Shown here piece after piece: positions 1 through 9,345 of a stretch of DNA of 64,000 nucleotides. This DNA comes from Nitratireductor sp. B36. GTDB taxonomy: Bacteria; Pseudomonadota; Alphaproteobacteria; Rhizobiales; Rhizobiaceae. The DNA lies in NCBI RefSeq assembly GCF_020833685.1, contig NZ_JACKZY010000002.1, positions 372,001 through 436,000 of the forward strand, written 5' to 3'. Every line of letters begins with the position of its first letter. Within the stretch, counting starts at the first letter, position 1. Position numbers and translations under genes: made by a program. The notes under the pieces were generated by a model. That model had not been told where the DNA came from. It searched no databases and saw only the letters and a program-made list of their open reading frames with translations.

Positions 1-625
1 AGCCTTCGACCGGGGGGTGGAGCTTCTAACCAAGGTCGGCATTCCGTCGCCTGTGCAACGCATGAATGATTATCCGCATCAGCTTTCGGGCGGTATGCGG
101 CAACGCGTCATGATCGCCATAGCACTGTCTTGCTCTCCCAAGCTGCTTCTTGCCGATGAGCCCACCACGGCGCTCGACGTGACCATCCAGGCCCAGCTCC
201 TCGACCTTCTTCTGGAAATCCAGGCCGAGACAAAGATGGCGATCGTGCTGATCACGCACAGCATGGGGGTCATTGCTGAATGCGCCGACAAGGTGGTGGT
301 GATGTATTCCGGCCGAATCGCGGAACAGGGCCCGGTCACGGAGATATTCGACAGGCCGGGGCATCCCTACACGAAAGGTCTCATGCAGTGTACGCCGGAA
401 CTGACCGGAAATTCCCGTCGATTGACCACCATACCGGGTACGCTCCCAAGCCTTAGCGCGCTGCCACCCGGCTGTCGTTTCGCGCCGCGCTGTGACCTCG
501 CACAACCGGACTGCGTGGCCGGTAGACCGCCAATGATCGCTATAGGAAAGGAACATGCTTCTGCCTGTATCCGGGCGGATGAACTCGTCGTCTCGGCAGC
601 ACAACCAGAGGGAGCCGAGGTATGA
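1..625 (+). CDS. Dipeptide/oligopeptide ABC transporter ATP-binding protein (DppD-like), 5' truncated by window edge
   Basis: One of two nucleotide-binding subunits of a peptide/opine-class (PepT family) importer acting at the inner face of the cytoplasmic membrane. The reading frame is open from the first base, so the gene starts upstream and Walker A lies outside the window. Visible parts are the ABC signature (LSGGMRQRV), Walker B with its glutamate ([14 protein letters not shown]), the switch histidine (LITHS) and the family's cysteine-containing C-terminal region ([17 protein letters not shown]). The stop overlaps the start of the next ATPase by 4 bp (ATGA), so the two are translationally coupled. 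Permeases and binding protein would lie upstream. The substrate cannot be read from the ATPases; this class also carries opines, sugar derivatives and glycoconjugates. Confidence 0.93.
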   Translation, partial: AFDRGVELLTKVGIPSPVQRMNDYPHQLSGGMRQRVMIAIALSCSPKLLLADEPTTALDVTIQAQLLDLLLEIQAETKMAIVLITHSMGVIAECADKVVVMYSGRIAEQGPVTEIFDRPGHPYTKGLMQCTPELTGNSRRLTTIPGTLPSLSALPPGCRFAPRCDLAQPDCVAGRPPMIAIGKEHASACIRADELVVSAAQPEGAEV

Positions 626-1614
626 GCAAAGCACCGCTTCTATCCGTTCGGGATCTTTCCAAATATTTCACCATCCGCAGCCCTTTCAGGGGCACGACCG
701 TTGGCACAGTGCAAGCGGTCAATCGGGTGAGTTTCGATATCGGCGAGGGAGAAACGCTCGGGCTCGTTGGAGAATCCGGTTGCGGAAAATCCACGACCGG
801 GCGGCTGCTTCTGCGTCTTATCGAACCGGACCGCGGGGAGGTCCTTTTCGAGGGGAGGGACCTCTTGAAGCTTGATGCCGGTGAACTCAAGGCCATCCGC
901 AAGTCGATTCAGATCGTCTTCCAGGATCCGTTCAGTTCCCTCAACCCCCGTATGACGGTCGAAGACATTATCACCGAGCCGCTCTATGTGCAGGGAGGCA
1001 TGACGCGACATGACATGCGCGACCGTGCCCGTATGCTGCTTGAGCGGGTGGGGCTCAATGCGGCGCATATCACGCGTTACCCGCATGAATTTTCGGGCGG
1101 GCAGCGGCAGCGGATCGGTATCGCGCGCGCTCTTGCGGCAGACCCGCGCTTCATCGTCTGCGACGAGGCGGTCTCGGCGCTGGATGTCTCGGTGCAGGCG
1201 CAGGTCATCAATCTGCTGCAGGATCTTCAGGAGGAATTCAACCTTTCCTACCTGTTCATCGCGCATGATCTTTCGGTCGTGCGACATATCTCGGACCGGG
1301 TTGCCGTCATGTATCTGGGTGAGGTGGTGGAGATCGCGGGAAAGGATGCGCTCTACGCCTCTCCACGTCATCCCTATACAAAGGCGCTTCTGGAGGCGAT
1401 TCCGGTTGCCCATCCACGTCTCCGAGGCAAGCGTGCGCGCCTTGGCGGTGAGGTATCCAGCGCTCTCAACCCGCCTCCGGGATGCCGCTTCAGCCAACGC
1501 TGTCCTTTCGCACAAGACGTTTGCCGAAGAGAGGCGCCGGCGCTCAGGGAGTTGGGCGAGCGCCATCAGGTAGCGTGTCATTTTGCAGAGGAATTGCAGG
1601 CCGTCGCAGCCTGA
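622..1614 (+). CDS. Dipeptide/oligopeptide ABC transporter ATP-binding protein (DppF-like)
   Basis: Second ATPase of the importer, 330 residues, the usual length for DppF/OppF. Walker A is [12 protein letters not shown] at about residues 50-61, followed by the Q-loop ([11 protein letters not shown]), the signature [15 protein letters not shown] and Walker [15 protein letters not shown]. The C-terminal oligopeptide/dipeptide motif ([17 protein letters not shown]) marks the peptide/nickel subfamily. The ATG at 622 sits inside the stop of the preceding ATPase gene. Together they form the heterodimeric motor. The next gene, a sugar-acid dehydratase, starts 66 bp downstream on the same strand, which suggests uptake and catabolism are co-transcribed. 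Confidence 0.95.
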   Translation: MSKAPLLSVRDLSKYFTIRSPFRGTTVGTVQAVNRVSFDIGEGETLGLVGESGCGKSTTGRLLLRLIEPDRGEVLFEGRDLLKLDAGELKAIRKSIQIVFQDPFSSLNPRMTVEDIITEPLYVQGGMTRHDMRDRARMLLERVGLNAAHITRYPHEFSGGQRQRIGIARALAADPRFIVCDEAVSALDVSVQAQVINLLQDLQEEFNLSYLFIAHDLSVVRHISDRVAVMYLGEVVEIAGKDALYASPRHPYTKALLEAIPVAHPRLRGKRARLGGEVSSALNPPPGCRFSQRCPFAQDVCRREAPALRELGERHQVACHFAEELQAVAA

Positions 1615-1680
1615 AAACAAATTCCGCTGTCATGACCGGAAGATCATCAGGGCCATTGCGCCAATCTCGCGAGAAACGAA

Positions 1681-3408
1681 ATGACCAGCAAAAAAGATCC
1701 GTTGCGTTCCACCGAATGGTTTGGAGGGCATGAAAAGGGAGCCTTCATTCACCGAAGCTGGATGAAAAACCAAGGCTTTCCTCAGCATCTTTTCGACGGC
1801 AGGCCTGTCATCGGCATCTGCAATTCATGGTCGGAACTGACCCCTTGTAACGGTCAACTGCGCGATTTGGCCGAACATGTTCGGCGCGGCATCTTCGAGG
1901 CAGGCGGTTTTCCCGTCGAATTCCCGGTGATGTCGCTGGGTGAATCAAATATGCGCCCGACCGCCATGATGTTCCGCAACCTGGCGGCGATCGAGGTGGA
2001 AGAAAGCATTCGCGCGAATCCCATTGACGGGGTGGTTCTTTTGGCGGGCTGCGACAAGACCACACCGGCTCTTCTAATGGGGGCGGCGAGTTGCAACCTG
2101 CCGACACTGCTGGTTTCTGCCGGCCCCATGCTGAGCGGCAGTTTCAACGGAGAGGTCCTGGGATCGGGGACGGACGTCTGGCGTCTCAGCGAGGAGATGC
2201 GGGCCGGAACGATCTCGCCAGACCAGTTTTCGGCGGCGGAGGCCGCCATGAGCCGGTCGCCCGGCACCTGCAACACGATGGGCACTGCCTCCACGATGGC
2301 CTGCCTTTCGGAAGCAATGGGGATCACGCTTCCAGGAAACGCGGCCATCCCTTCTGTGGATGCGCGGCGGCGCGTGCTGGCGTTCATGAGCGGCAGGCGC
2401 ATTGTCGAGATGGTTCACCAGGGACTGGGCATGTCGCAAATCCTGACGCGCAAGGCGTTCGAAAATGCAATCTGCGCAAACGCTGCAATCGGTGGATCGA
2501 CCAATGCGGTTATCCATTTGCAGGCATTGGCGGGGCGGGTCGAGGTGCCATTCTCGCTCGATGACTGGAACCGCATTGGCCGCAACATTCCGACCATTGT
2601 CGATCTGATGCCTTCGGGCCGCTTTCTGATGGAAGACTTCTTCAATGCCGGGGGCATGCAGGCAGTGCTCAGAAGGCTTCTCGATGCGGAGCGTCTTCAC
2701 GCGGATTGCCTCACGGTGAATGGCCGTACGATTGCCGAGAACAACAGCGCGATCCGGGTGCTCAATGAACAGGTCATTCGTCCCTTTTCCGAACCGCTTA
2801 CCGCGGATGGGGGGATCGTGGTGCTGCGAGGCAATCTGGCTCCCAATGGGGCGATTATGAAGCCTTCGGCCGCGACAGCGTCGTTGATGACGCACCGCGG
2901 CGCGGCGGTGGTGTTCGAGGACATCGATGACTACCACGCAAGGATCGATGATCCCGCACTCGACGTCGACGAAACCAGCGTTCTTGTGCTGAAGAATTGC
3001 GGCCCGCGCGGGTATCCGGGCATGCCGGAGGTGGGGAACATGGGGCTGCCCCGCAAGCTGCTTCAGAAAGGCGTGTCTGACATGGTGCGCATATCCGATG
3101 CGCGAATGAGCGGCACGGCCTATGGCACGGTCATCCTCCATGTATCACCGGAGGCGGCTATCGGCGGCCCCCTCGCGCTGGTGGAAAACGGTGACATGAT
3201 TTCCATTGATGCATTGACAAACTCCATAGTGCTTGAAGTGCCGGACGAGGAGCTTGCCCGTCGTAAGGCAGATTGGGTGCCGGCCGCGCCGCCCGCCAGC
3301 GGGTTCGAGCGGATGTTTTCCGATCACATCTTGCAGGCGGATGAAGGGTGCGATTTCGAGCTTCTCAAGGGTCGGCGCGGGGCCGCGGTGGCGCGGGATT
3401 ACGTATGA
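1681..3408 (+). CDS. IlvD/Edd family dehydratase (aldonic/sugar-acid dehydratase type)
   Basis: A 575-residue [Fe-S] dehydratase that removes water from 2,3-dihydroxy acids. Cluster-ligand cysteines expected for the family are C48 (GICNSW), C124 (LAGCDKTTPA) and C197 (SPGTCNTMGTAS); the C-terminal half also fits (KNCGPRGYPGMPEVGNMGLP). The length and the CNSW start resemble the pentonate/hexonate dehydratases (L-arabonate, D-xylonate, galactonate) more than the branched-chain biosynthetic IlvD. Its place between an ABC importer and a LacI regulator supports a catabolic role. The stop overlaps an ATG of the next gene (ATGATG at 3405). The actual sugar acid is unknown. Confidence 0.9.
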   Translation: MTSKKDPLRSTEWFGGHEKGAFIHRSWMKNQGFPQHLFDGRPVIGICNSWSELTPCNGQLRDLAEHVRRGIFEAGGFPVEFPVMSLGESNMRPTAMMFRNLAAIEVEESIRANPIDGVVLLAGCDKTTPALLMGAASCNLPTLLVSAGPMLSGSFNGEVLGSGTDVWRLSEEMRAGTISPDQFSAAEAAMSRSPGTCNTMGTASTMACLSEAMGITLPGNAAIPSVDARRRVLAFMSGRRIVEMVHQGLGMSQILTRKAFENAICANAAIGGSTNAVIHLQALAGRVEVPFSLDDWNRIGRNIPTIVDLMPSGRFLMEDFFNAGGMQAVLRRLLDAERLHADCLTVNGRTIAENNSAIRVLNEQVIRPFSEPLTADGGIVVLRGNLAPNGAIMKPSAATASLMTHRGAAVVFEDIDDYHARIDDPALDVDETSVLVLKNCGPRGYPGMPEVGNMGLPRKLLQKGVSDMVRISDARMSGTAYGTVILHVSPEAAIGGPLALVENGDMISIDALTNSIVLEVPDEELARRKADWVPAAPPASGFERMFSDHILQADEGCDFELLKGRRGAAVARDYV

Positions 3409-4829
3409 TGAAGGAGGGAACCTTGTTGAATTGTGGAGTGGGCCGCGCGGACATGACGCCGCCGGTGGGCATCCCTCATATCCTGTGGGGGGCGCGTACC
3501 GTTGATCTGGCCGAGAGCATTCACCTGCCGCTGCATGCGACAGCACTTTGCCTTGAAAACGACGGAACGAAAATTCTGGTCTGCGATCTCGATCTGACGG
3601 GATTGCCCACACGTGTCTGTGATGAACTGCGTTCGGAAATCGAGCGTGAAACCGGCGTTCCGGCTGCTCACGTTTCGATAGGGGCAACGCACACACACAG
3701 CGCCCCCGTCTGGGATGCGGAGACGACCAATGGTCTGTCGCCGGACATGCCCGGAATGAAGCTGATGCCATCATGGCGCGAAAAGTGCCGGAACGCTGTT
3801 CTTTCAGCTTGCCGCACGGCGGTGGAAAGCCTGCAGCCGGCGCGCATCGCCTCTGGTTATGGCACAAGCGAGGTCACACTGAACCGGCGTTTCTCCACGC
3901 CGGAGGGACGGATGGTGGTCAGCCCGCATCAGGGCGGGTTGCGCGACACCACGATAGCGCTCCTGCGTTTCGACGATCTCGACGGCAATACGATCGCAAG
4001 CGTGGTGGGTTACGGCACGCATCCAATCGTGCTCGCTCACCAGAATACGGCGATCAGCGCCGAGTTTCCGGGAGCTCTGAAAGAAGGTGTCGAGAAGCTC
4101 GTCGGCGGTATCTGTCTGTTCCTGCAAGGCAGTGCGGGTGATCAAATCCCGTTCGAGGCCCTGAGCGGCGATGTCCGGCTTGCCGAGCGGATCGGCAACC
4201 GGATCGCGGCAGATGCAGCCGCCACGCTCACCGCGATGTCTCCGATGAACTACCGCACGGAATACAGCCATGTGGTGGAATCGGGTGCTCCGCTCGGCGT
4301 TCAAAAGAAGACGGTGCTTGCCGACAACCCCGCGACAATCCGCGTTGCCGAAGCCGTGGCCGAGCTGCCCGTCAAGCCGTTCGAGTCCATCGACGTTCTT
4401 GAAGAACGCGCGGCCGCGACGAAGGCGGAGCTCCACGCGTTGAAGAATGAAGGCGTGGACCATGACACGCTTGCCGATATTCATTTCCGGGCACGGCGCG
4501 ACGATATCATGCTCGTCATGGCCCGGCGCGTTCAGGGCGTTTCGACGGTGCCCATTCCGATACGCGCCCTGCGCATCGGCGATGCGGTTCTGGTGTCGGC
4601 TCCGATGGAGATCTTTTCTGCCACGGGACTAGCCATCCGGGAGGCGTCGCCCTTCGGGATGACTTTCGTAGGAGGGTATACAAACGGGACCGAGGGGTAT
4701 TTGCCACCTGCCGATTGCTATGCTGAAGGCGGCTATGAGGTGGAGCTTGCCTGCTATGTTTCGAAGGATGCAGAAGCGGTTTTCCGGCAATCTGCGATCG
4801 AACTGGTGAAAGCACTTTACACGGAGTGA
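3405..4829 (+). CDS. Neutral/alkaline ceramidase N-terminal-domain-like hydrolase
   Basis: About 470 residues resembling the N-terminal, metal-binding domain of neutral/alkaline non-lysosomal ceramidases; bacterial homologues often sit in sugar-catabolic operons with unknown substrates. The zinc-type signature is visible as GATHTHSAPVWDAE early in the protein and YGTHPIVLAHQNTAISAEFPG plus QGSAGDQIP further on. No signal peptide is evident, so it is probably cytoplasmic. ATG at 3405 overlaps the dehydratase stop, but a strong AAGGAGGG at 3411-3418 precedes two in-frame TTG codons (3423, 3426), and the product then begins at LLNCGVGRADMTPP; the TTG start is a serious alternative. Function is inferred from family only. 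Confidence 0.8.
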   Translation: MMKEGTLLNCGVGRADMTPPVGIPHILWGARTVDLAESIHLPLHATALCLENDGTKILVCDLDLTGLPTRVCDELRSEIERETGVPAAHVSIGATHTHSAPVWDAETTNGLSPDMPGMKLMPSWREKCRNAVLSACRTAVESLQPARIASGYGTSEVTLNRRFSTPEGRMVVSPHQGGLRDTTIALLRFDDLDGNTIASVVGYGTHPIVLAHQNTAISAEFPGALKEGVEKLVGGICLFLQGSAGDQIPFEALSGDVRLAERIGNRIAADAAATLTAMSPMNYRTEYSHVVESGAPLGVQKKTVLADNPATIRVAEAVAELPVKPFESIDVLEERAAATKAELHALKNEGVDHDTLADIHFRARRDDIMLVMARRVQGVSTVPIPIRALRIGDAVLVSAPMEIFSATGLAIREASPFGMTFVGGYTNGTEGYLPPADCYAEGGYEVELACYVSKDAEAVFRQSAIELVKALYTE

Positions 4830-4998
4830 AGGCGCTGAAGTGCCTAGAGTGGCATCCGAGAGAGCAAATAAACGCATTTACCGTTGCTGAAGCTTTCAGT
4901 TGTCCACAGTCTCCAGACCCGCCAGGCCGCAATTCGGCGTATATCAATCACAGCAGCTTGTAGGGCCGCTGTGACGGGGCAATTGGGTCGAACGCGAT

Positions 4999-6039
4999 AT
5001 GGCCAAGAAGTCCGCCGTGGGGCGGTCGTCAAAACCGAGCCTTAAGGACGTGGCAAAACTCGCCAATGTCTCCGTGATGACGGTCTCCAATGTCATCAAT
5101 GGACGCATGGCGCGTGTCGGCGACGAGGTGGCCGCGCGGGTGCGCGAAGCTATCCGCGAACTCAATTATCGCCCTCAGCGCAGTGGCCGCAGCTTGCGGC
5201 TGCAAAAGGAATTCGCGCTTGGACTGACGGTATTGCATCCTGATCGGCGTTTTCTCGACGATCCATACATCACCCAGGTTGCAGCGGGGATGAGCAATTA
5301 TCTCGCCACCATCGGCTACAGCCTCATGGTGAACGGGTTGCGCAACCTCGAAGCTCTCGACACGTTGATGGAGCGCAGCTTCGGCTATGACGGTTTTGCG
5401 GTGATGGTCTCAGGTGAGCGTGAGCAGAGGGTGCAGGTCTATAAAAAACTCGCACAGCTCAAGCTGCCGATGGTCGTCATCCAGGACGCTCCACCATCTG
5501 ATCTGCCTGAAGTCTCTTCGGTCTGTCAGGATGATGGTGTAGGGGCGGGGATGCTTGTCGAGCGCCTGATCAGCAAGCGAGCCAAGCGAATTTTGTTTGC
5601 CGCTTCCCGCCAGGTCTGGCCGGCTATGGAGAGACGGGCAGCCGCCGCCGTTGCCGCTGCGGGAAAGCGGGCACATATCGATCACCTGTCGTGCAGCGAA
5701 GATGATTTCGAATTGTCCATCCGCCAGATCGAAGCCTGGTTGCGAAGTCATCCTAACACCGACGCCGTTATGGGTGGCAACGACCAGCTTGGCCTTGCGG
5801 CGATGCAGGCTGCGGAGCGATGCGGTCTTTCCGTGCCGGCGGAACTGATGGTGACCGGCTATAACGCCTTCCTTTTCCAGAAATTCTCCAAGCCCACCCT
5901 GTGCAGCGTTTCCTCGCCTGCTTACGAAATCGGCCAGGAGGTTAGCAAGATGTTGATCGACCTGCTCAATGGAGATGGGGGCGAGGCTCAGCATCTTCTG
6001 ATGCCAGTAAGTATCGTCGAGGGCGGCTCCATCGGCTGA
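4999..6039 (+). CDS. LacI/GalR family transcriptional regulator
   Basis: A 346-residue repressor. The N-terminal helix-turn-helix and hinge are clear (SLKDVAKLANVSVMTVSNVI at about residues 14-33, then ELNYRPQRSGRSLR). The rest is a periplasmic-binding-protein-like sensor domain with the usual ending (VSSPAYEIGQEVSKMLIDLL). It lies 169 bp downstream of the transporter/dehydratase/hydrolase genes on the same strand and most likely responds to the transported sugar acid. The ATG at 4999 has only a weak ribosome site. It is the last gene before the island boundary at 6294. Confidence 0.92.
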   Translation: MAKKSAVGRSSKPSLKDVAKLANVSVMTVSNVINGRMARVGDEVAARVREAIRELNYRPQRSGRSLRLQKEFALGLTVLHPDRRFLDDPYITQVAAGMSNYLATIGYSLMVNGLRNLEALDTLMERSFGYDGFAVMVSGEREQRVQVYKKLAQLKLPMVVIQDAPPSDLPEVSSVCQDDGVGAGMLVERLISKRAKRILFAASRQVWPAMERRAAAAVAAAGKRAHIDHLSCSEDDFELSIRQIEAWLRSHPNTDAVMGGNDQLGLAAMQAAERCGLSVPAELMVTGYNAFLFQKFSKPTLCSVSSPAYEIGQEVSKMLIDLLNGDGGEAQHLLMPVSIVEGGSIG

Positions 6040-6293
6040 TCTGAAATACATGCCCGACGATATTTGTTGGCTCTTATAGAGAGTGGTTTGAGTTGCTTTC
6101 CGAGAAGGAAAAAGGTGAAGGAATCCATACGAACCAAGAAAGAATAACGTTCTGCTTGGCTAAATAGCTAGGAAGTCGCGGCCTTGGGTATCAGAGGCAC
6201 ATCTTCTCGATACGTAGCGCACAGTGAGAGACAATTGCTTCTTGGGGCCGGTTAATACCGCTCGGCGGGTCGGAGTGGCCCCCCTGCATGAAC
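6040..6293. other. Intergenic region between LacI gene and island left end
   Basis: No convincing gene is seen. This should be the original chromosomal flank of the tRNA-Met attachment site. Several short open frames exist but none has a recognisable product or a good ribosome site. Confidence 0.5.
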
Positions 6294-6382
6294 TGGTAGC
6301 GGAGGAGGGTTACCGCCAATCCCCACACCTACCGGATATACGCTACAGGCTTCGATTATACTCCAGGGTTCTGGCGGCATAG
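6275..6382 (+). CDS. Possible micro-ORF at the element left end (copy A)
   Basis: A frame ending in TAG at 6380-6382 encodes YRQSPHLPDIRYRLRLYSR followed by VLAA and stop. A near copy lies at 24360-24455. Between the two copies, 8 of 11 changed codons are synonymous and the other three are D/E, Y/F and V/T. Copy A has no ATG; the best start is GTG 6275. The frame runs through the attachment core, so it could equally be a by-product of end-sequence conservation. No family is recognised. Confidence 0.3.
   Translation: MAPLHELVAEEGYRQSPHLPDIRYRLRLYSRVLAA
6294..6329 (+). repeat. attL-like left end of the genomic island (16 bp tRNA 3' copy plus inverted arm)
   Basis: Bases 6294-6309 (TGGTAGCGGAGGAGGG) are identical to 28669-28684, which is the CCA end and acceptor/T-stem side of tRNA-Met on the opposite strand. 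Directly inside the island, 6317-6329 (CAATCCCCACACC) is the exact reverse complement of 28655-28667, which abuts the same core at the right end. This is the arrangement expected of attL and attR of one integrated element, with the intact tRNA restored at attR. Confidence 0.85.
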
Positions 6383-6622
6383 TCACGCAGTGTGTTTGAT
6401 CAGTTTGGCGTCGGCAAACGGCGCTATTCTCGATCAGTGTTTGCAGCCAACTTGTATGGGGCGGCGAAACCTTCGCGCGGTAGGCATATTCATCCATCGC
6501 CGCTGATCGTAGTTCGCTTATTCTTTGCATGAGCGCATTCGGTTTTTGGTCAAGCTACGGTGAGCACACCATTCGTGAAATCGGCGCCTACCCTTCGTCC
6601 TCGAACTCAAACCACAGAGGGA

Positions 6623-6757
6623 ATGATGCGCGAGCATACCGGAAGGAAGTTCGATTGGGTGGCGGCGCTGGCGTTCGGCTCTGGCGCGGCGGTGATGATT
6701 CCGAGCATGATCGCTTTGGCAGTCTCGTTGATGGCTGTGTTCGTTTTGCTGTTCTGA
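6623..6757 (+). CDS. Small hydrophobic membrane protein (hypothetical)
   Basis: Forty-four residues starting MMREHTGRKFDWVAALAF: a short basic N-terminus followed by one long hydrophobic segment (about residues 12-44) ending in VFVLLF. An AGAGGG stretch lies just upstream, tight against the first ATG; the second ATG at 6626 has better spacing. It looks like a single-span inner-membrane miniprotein with its N-terminus inside. There is no family call and it stands alone, so it remains tentative. Confidence 0.4.
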   Translation: MMREHTGRKFDWVAALAFGSGAAVMIPSMIALAVSLMAVFVLLF

Positions 6758-7129
6758 AACCGTAGCAATGCGGGGAATTGCGTCTTGATTCACTGGTCTA
6801 AGCCGCCTGGTCATTGCAAGCTGTGCGGGCTGCGCTATTGTGCGGCTTGGAAAACGATTGAGTTCGTAACGTGCCTAATTCTCGAATGGACAGGACATCG
6901 TCGCGGACCCGCATCCGGTTCATGAACCACGCGGGCAGTCTTATCGCATGCATCTAGCCCTGGCGCGGCCGCAAGGCCGTCGACCGGGGGCCGGAAATCC
7001 AACCAAGTCACAAATTCGGTTCTGATTTCCGGGTCCGCAACCGCTGGCCCGGTGGAGATGCATGATGATCGACAGACTTCCCAGCCGCTTGTGCGTGGCT
7101 TCCGATATTGTTGTCCGCGGGAGGCGGAC
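6758..7129. other. Intergenic region upstream of dadA
   Basis: No gene seen. The only clear signal is the ribosome site GGGAGG about 7 bp before the dadA ATG. Overlapping open frames on both strands have no recognisable product. Confidence 0.4.
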
Positions 7130-8383
7130 ATGAGGATCCTGATCGTAGGCAGCGGGGTCATCGGCGTGACCTCCGCATGGTATCTGGCGCGCGCCGGACA
7201 CGAAGTCACCGTCCTCGACCGGCAGTCGGGTCCCGCGCTGGAGACCAGCTATGCCAATGCCGGAGAAGTGTCGCCGGGCTATTCGTCTCCTTGGGCAGGT
7301 CCGGGAGTGCCGTTGAAGGCGCTCAAGTGGCTCCTGATGAAGCACGGCCCTCTCGCCATCCGTCCCCGGCTCGATCCGGCGATGTGGTCGTGGTTGTTGC
7401 AGATGCTCGCCAACTGCACGTCGCGGCGATACGCCGTGAACAAGGCGCGCATGGTGCCGATCGCGGAGTATAGCCGTGACTGCCTGCGGGAACTGCGGGC
7501 CGGGACAGGTATCGCATACGACGAGCGGGTGCGCGGCACCCTGCAACTGTTCCGGACCCAGAAGCAGCTCGATGGAACGAGCGGAGATATCGAGGTCCTG
7601 AAGCAGTTCGGCGTCGAGTTCAACGTCCTTGATCGCCGCGGCTGCGTCACTGCCGAACCGGCGCTCGCGCGGGTAACCGAGAAGTTCGTCGGCGGCTTGC
7701 AGCTTCCTGGCGATGAGACGGGGGACTGCCGCGTCTTCACCGATAAGCTGGCGGCTCTCGCCTCTGCCGCGGTCGACTTTCGTTTTGGCGTCTCGGTTGA
7801 AGGACTCGTCCAAGAAGGCGGCAGAGTTTCAGGAGTCCTGACTTCGGACGGGTTGCTTCCAGCAGAAGTCGTCGTCGTCGCCGCAGGAAGCCACTCCCCC
7901 CGACTTCTCGCTCCTGTGGGCATCCATGTCCCTGTCTACCCGGTCAAGGGTTACTCGCTTACCATGCCCATAATCGATGAAGCGGCCGCGCCCGTATCGA
8001 CGGTGATGGACGAGACCTACAAGATCGCCATCACGCGTCTGGGCGACCGCATCCGCGTCGGCGGCACTGCCGAGATATCGGGCTTCGACCTCTCGTTGCC
8101 GAGTTCGCGTCGCGCGCCGCTGGAGCATTCGGTCATGGACCTGTTTCAAGGGTCGGGCAGCGCCGCGGACGCATCCTTCTGGTGCGGCCTCAGGCCGATG
8201 ACCCCGGACGGTCCGCCGATCGTGGGGGCCACATCGGTGGCCGGCCTCTACGTGAACACAGGGCATGGAACCCTCGGATGGACGATGGCCTGCGGCTCGG
8301 GACGAGTCCTGGCGGACCTCATTTCGGGCAAAATTCCCGATATCGACGTCTCAGACCTCGGGCCAGCGCGGTATCGGTCATGA
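7130..8383 (+). CDS. dadA: D-amino acid dehydrogenase, small-subunit type
   Basis: A 417-residue FAD enzyme that oxidises D-amino acids (classically D-alanine to pyruvate and ammonia) and feeds electrons to the respiratory chain at the inner membrane. The Rossmann motif is at the extreme N-terminus ([21 protein letters not shown]); the substrate and FAD end is typical ([19 protein letters not shown], then [17 protein letters not shown]). ATG 7130 is chosen because GGGAGG precedes it and the dinucleotide fold begins at once; longer upstream extensions have no homology. It overlaps the downstream alanine racemase by 4 bp (ATGA), the dadAX arrangement, but that partner is broken. Confidence 0.93.
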   Translation: MRILIVGSGVIGVTSAWYLARAGHEVTVLDRQSGPALETSYANAGEVSPGYSSPWAGPGVPLKALKWLLMKHGPLAIRPRLDPAMWSWLLQMLANCTSRRYAVNKARMVPIAEYSRDCLRELRAGTGIAYDERVRGTLQLFRTQKQLDGTSGDIEVLKQFGVEFNVLDRRGCVTAEPALARVTEKFVGGLQLPGDETGDCRVFTDKLAALASAAVDFRFGVSVEGLVQEGGRVSGVLTSDGLLPAEVVVVAAGSHSPRLLAPVGIHVPVYPVKGYSLTMPIIDEAAAPVSTVMDETYKIAITRLGDRIRVGGTAEISGFDLSLPSSRRAPLEHSVMDLFQGSGSAADASFWCGLRPMTPDGPPIVGATSVAGLYVNTGHGTLGWTMACGSGRVLADLISGKIPDIDVSDLGPARYRS

Positions 8384-9115
8384 GCGCGCAGGCGATGCGG
8401 GCGGGCGCCATCCTTACGATCGATCTTGAGGCGATCGTTTCCAACTGGCGGCTGCTGTCGAAACTGGCGGAGCCCGCCGAGTGTGCCGCTGTCATGAAGG
8501 CGGACGCCTACGGACTCGGAGCGCCCGAAGTCGCGGCCGCGCTTCAGGCGGCAGGGTGCAAAGCCTTCTTCGTCGCCCATCTCGAAGAGGGACTTGATCT
8601 CAGGGAGGCGATCGGTTTCAGCTCCCGCGTCGTCGTTCTGAACGGCACTCCTCCGGGTGCCAAGAACGAGTTCCTGCGATCGGTCTTGATCCCGGTCGTC
8701 GACACGGCAAGAGAGCTCGCTGCCTGGCGAAGTCGCGCCTGCGAAGCGGGACGCGGCGTGCCTGTCGCACTCCATCTCGACACGGGTATGTCTCGCCTCG
8801 GACTGTCGCCGGGCGACGTCGCCATGCTGGTAGACGATCCCGCCCTCATGGAGGGGCTTTCAGTGGAGCTGATCATGAGCCATCTCGCCTGCGCCAACGA
8901 GCCGACGCATCGCGCCAACCAAAGTCAGCGGCGCGAGTTCGCCTAGCTCCGCTCGGTCCTCCCTCGCGAACTCGTCGGGTATCTTCCTTGGCAAGGGATT
9001 CCACAGTGACCTTGTGAGACCGGGAGCCGCGCTCTACGGGATCAACCCGGCTCCCGGGGCGCCAAATCCGATGCGTCAAGTCGTGAGGCTGTCCGTGCGC
9101 GTCCTTCAGCTATAA
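8380..9115 (+). pseudogene. Alanine racemase (DadX/Alr) pseudogene
   Basis: The intact N-terminal part has the PLP-lysine motif (AVMKADAYGLG) and substrate-binding strands (LHLDTGMSRLG), but the frame stops at 8944-8946 after 188 residues, while the family has about 360-380. Homology resumes in another frame after the stop ([11 protein letters not shown], then [16 protein letters not shown] and NPMRQVV) up to TAA at 9113, where it ends before the catalytic tyrosine/barrel-closing region. There is thus a stop, a frameshift and a 3' deletion. An active racemase is very unlikely; D-alanine for DadA would have to come from elsewhere. Confidence 0.88.
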
Positions 9116-9235
9116 TCCTCCAGCAAGAAGCTGGAAAGGGGCGTGTGTTACATTGTCGTTCTGGCCAAAGACGGCGAAATTCTTATACACATCGGCGTAG
9201 ATCCTGTAGTTGGATTCGACGAAGCGGGCTGACGT
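9110..9235 (-). pseudogene. Unidentified gene fragment (C-terminal tail)
   Basis: On the minus strand a 41-codon frame reads ARFVESNYRIYADVYKNFAV and onward to a natural-looking end (FQLLAGGL, stop). The composition looks like a real protein tail, but there is no start codon and a stop lies just upstream. It abuts the broken end of the alanine racemase, so it probably marks a deletion junction. The parent family is not recognised. Confidence 0.3.
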
Positions 9236-9345
9236 TCAGAGCAGGCTGGCTGGTTTCAGAATGGAACGCTGGCCGCCATCCGCACTAGCCGCTGAATTTC
9301 GGCGTGTGCTCACCGCTTGCGAGGATGTCGAAGATTCCGAGTGAT

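Noticed and set aside
6252-6530. Minus-strand 92-codon frame over the island left end
   Set aside because: It crosses the attachment core, has no ribosome site or recognisable product, and the matching frame in the second copy at 24.4 kb is not conserved.
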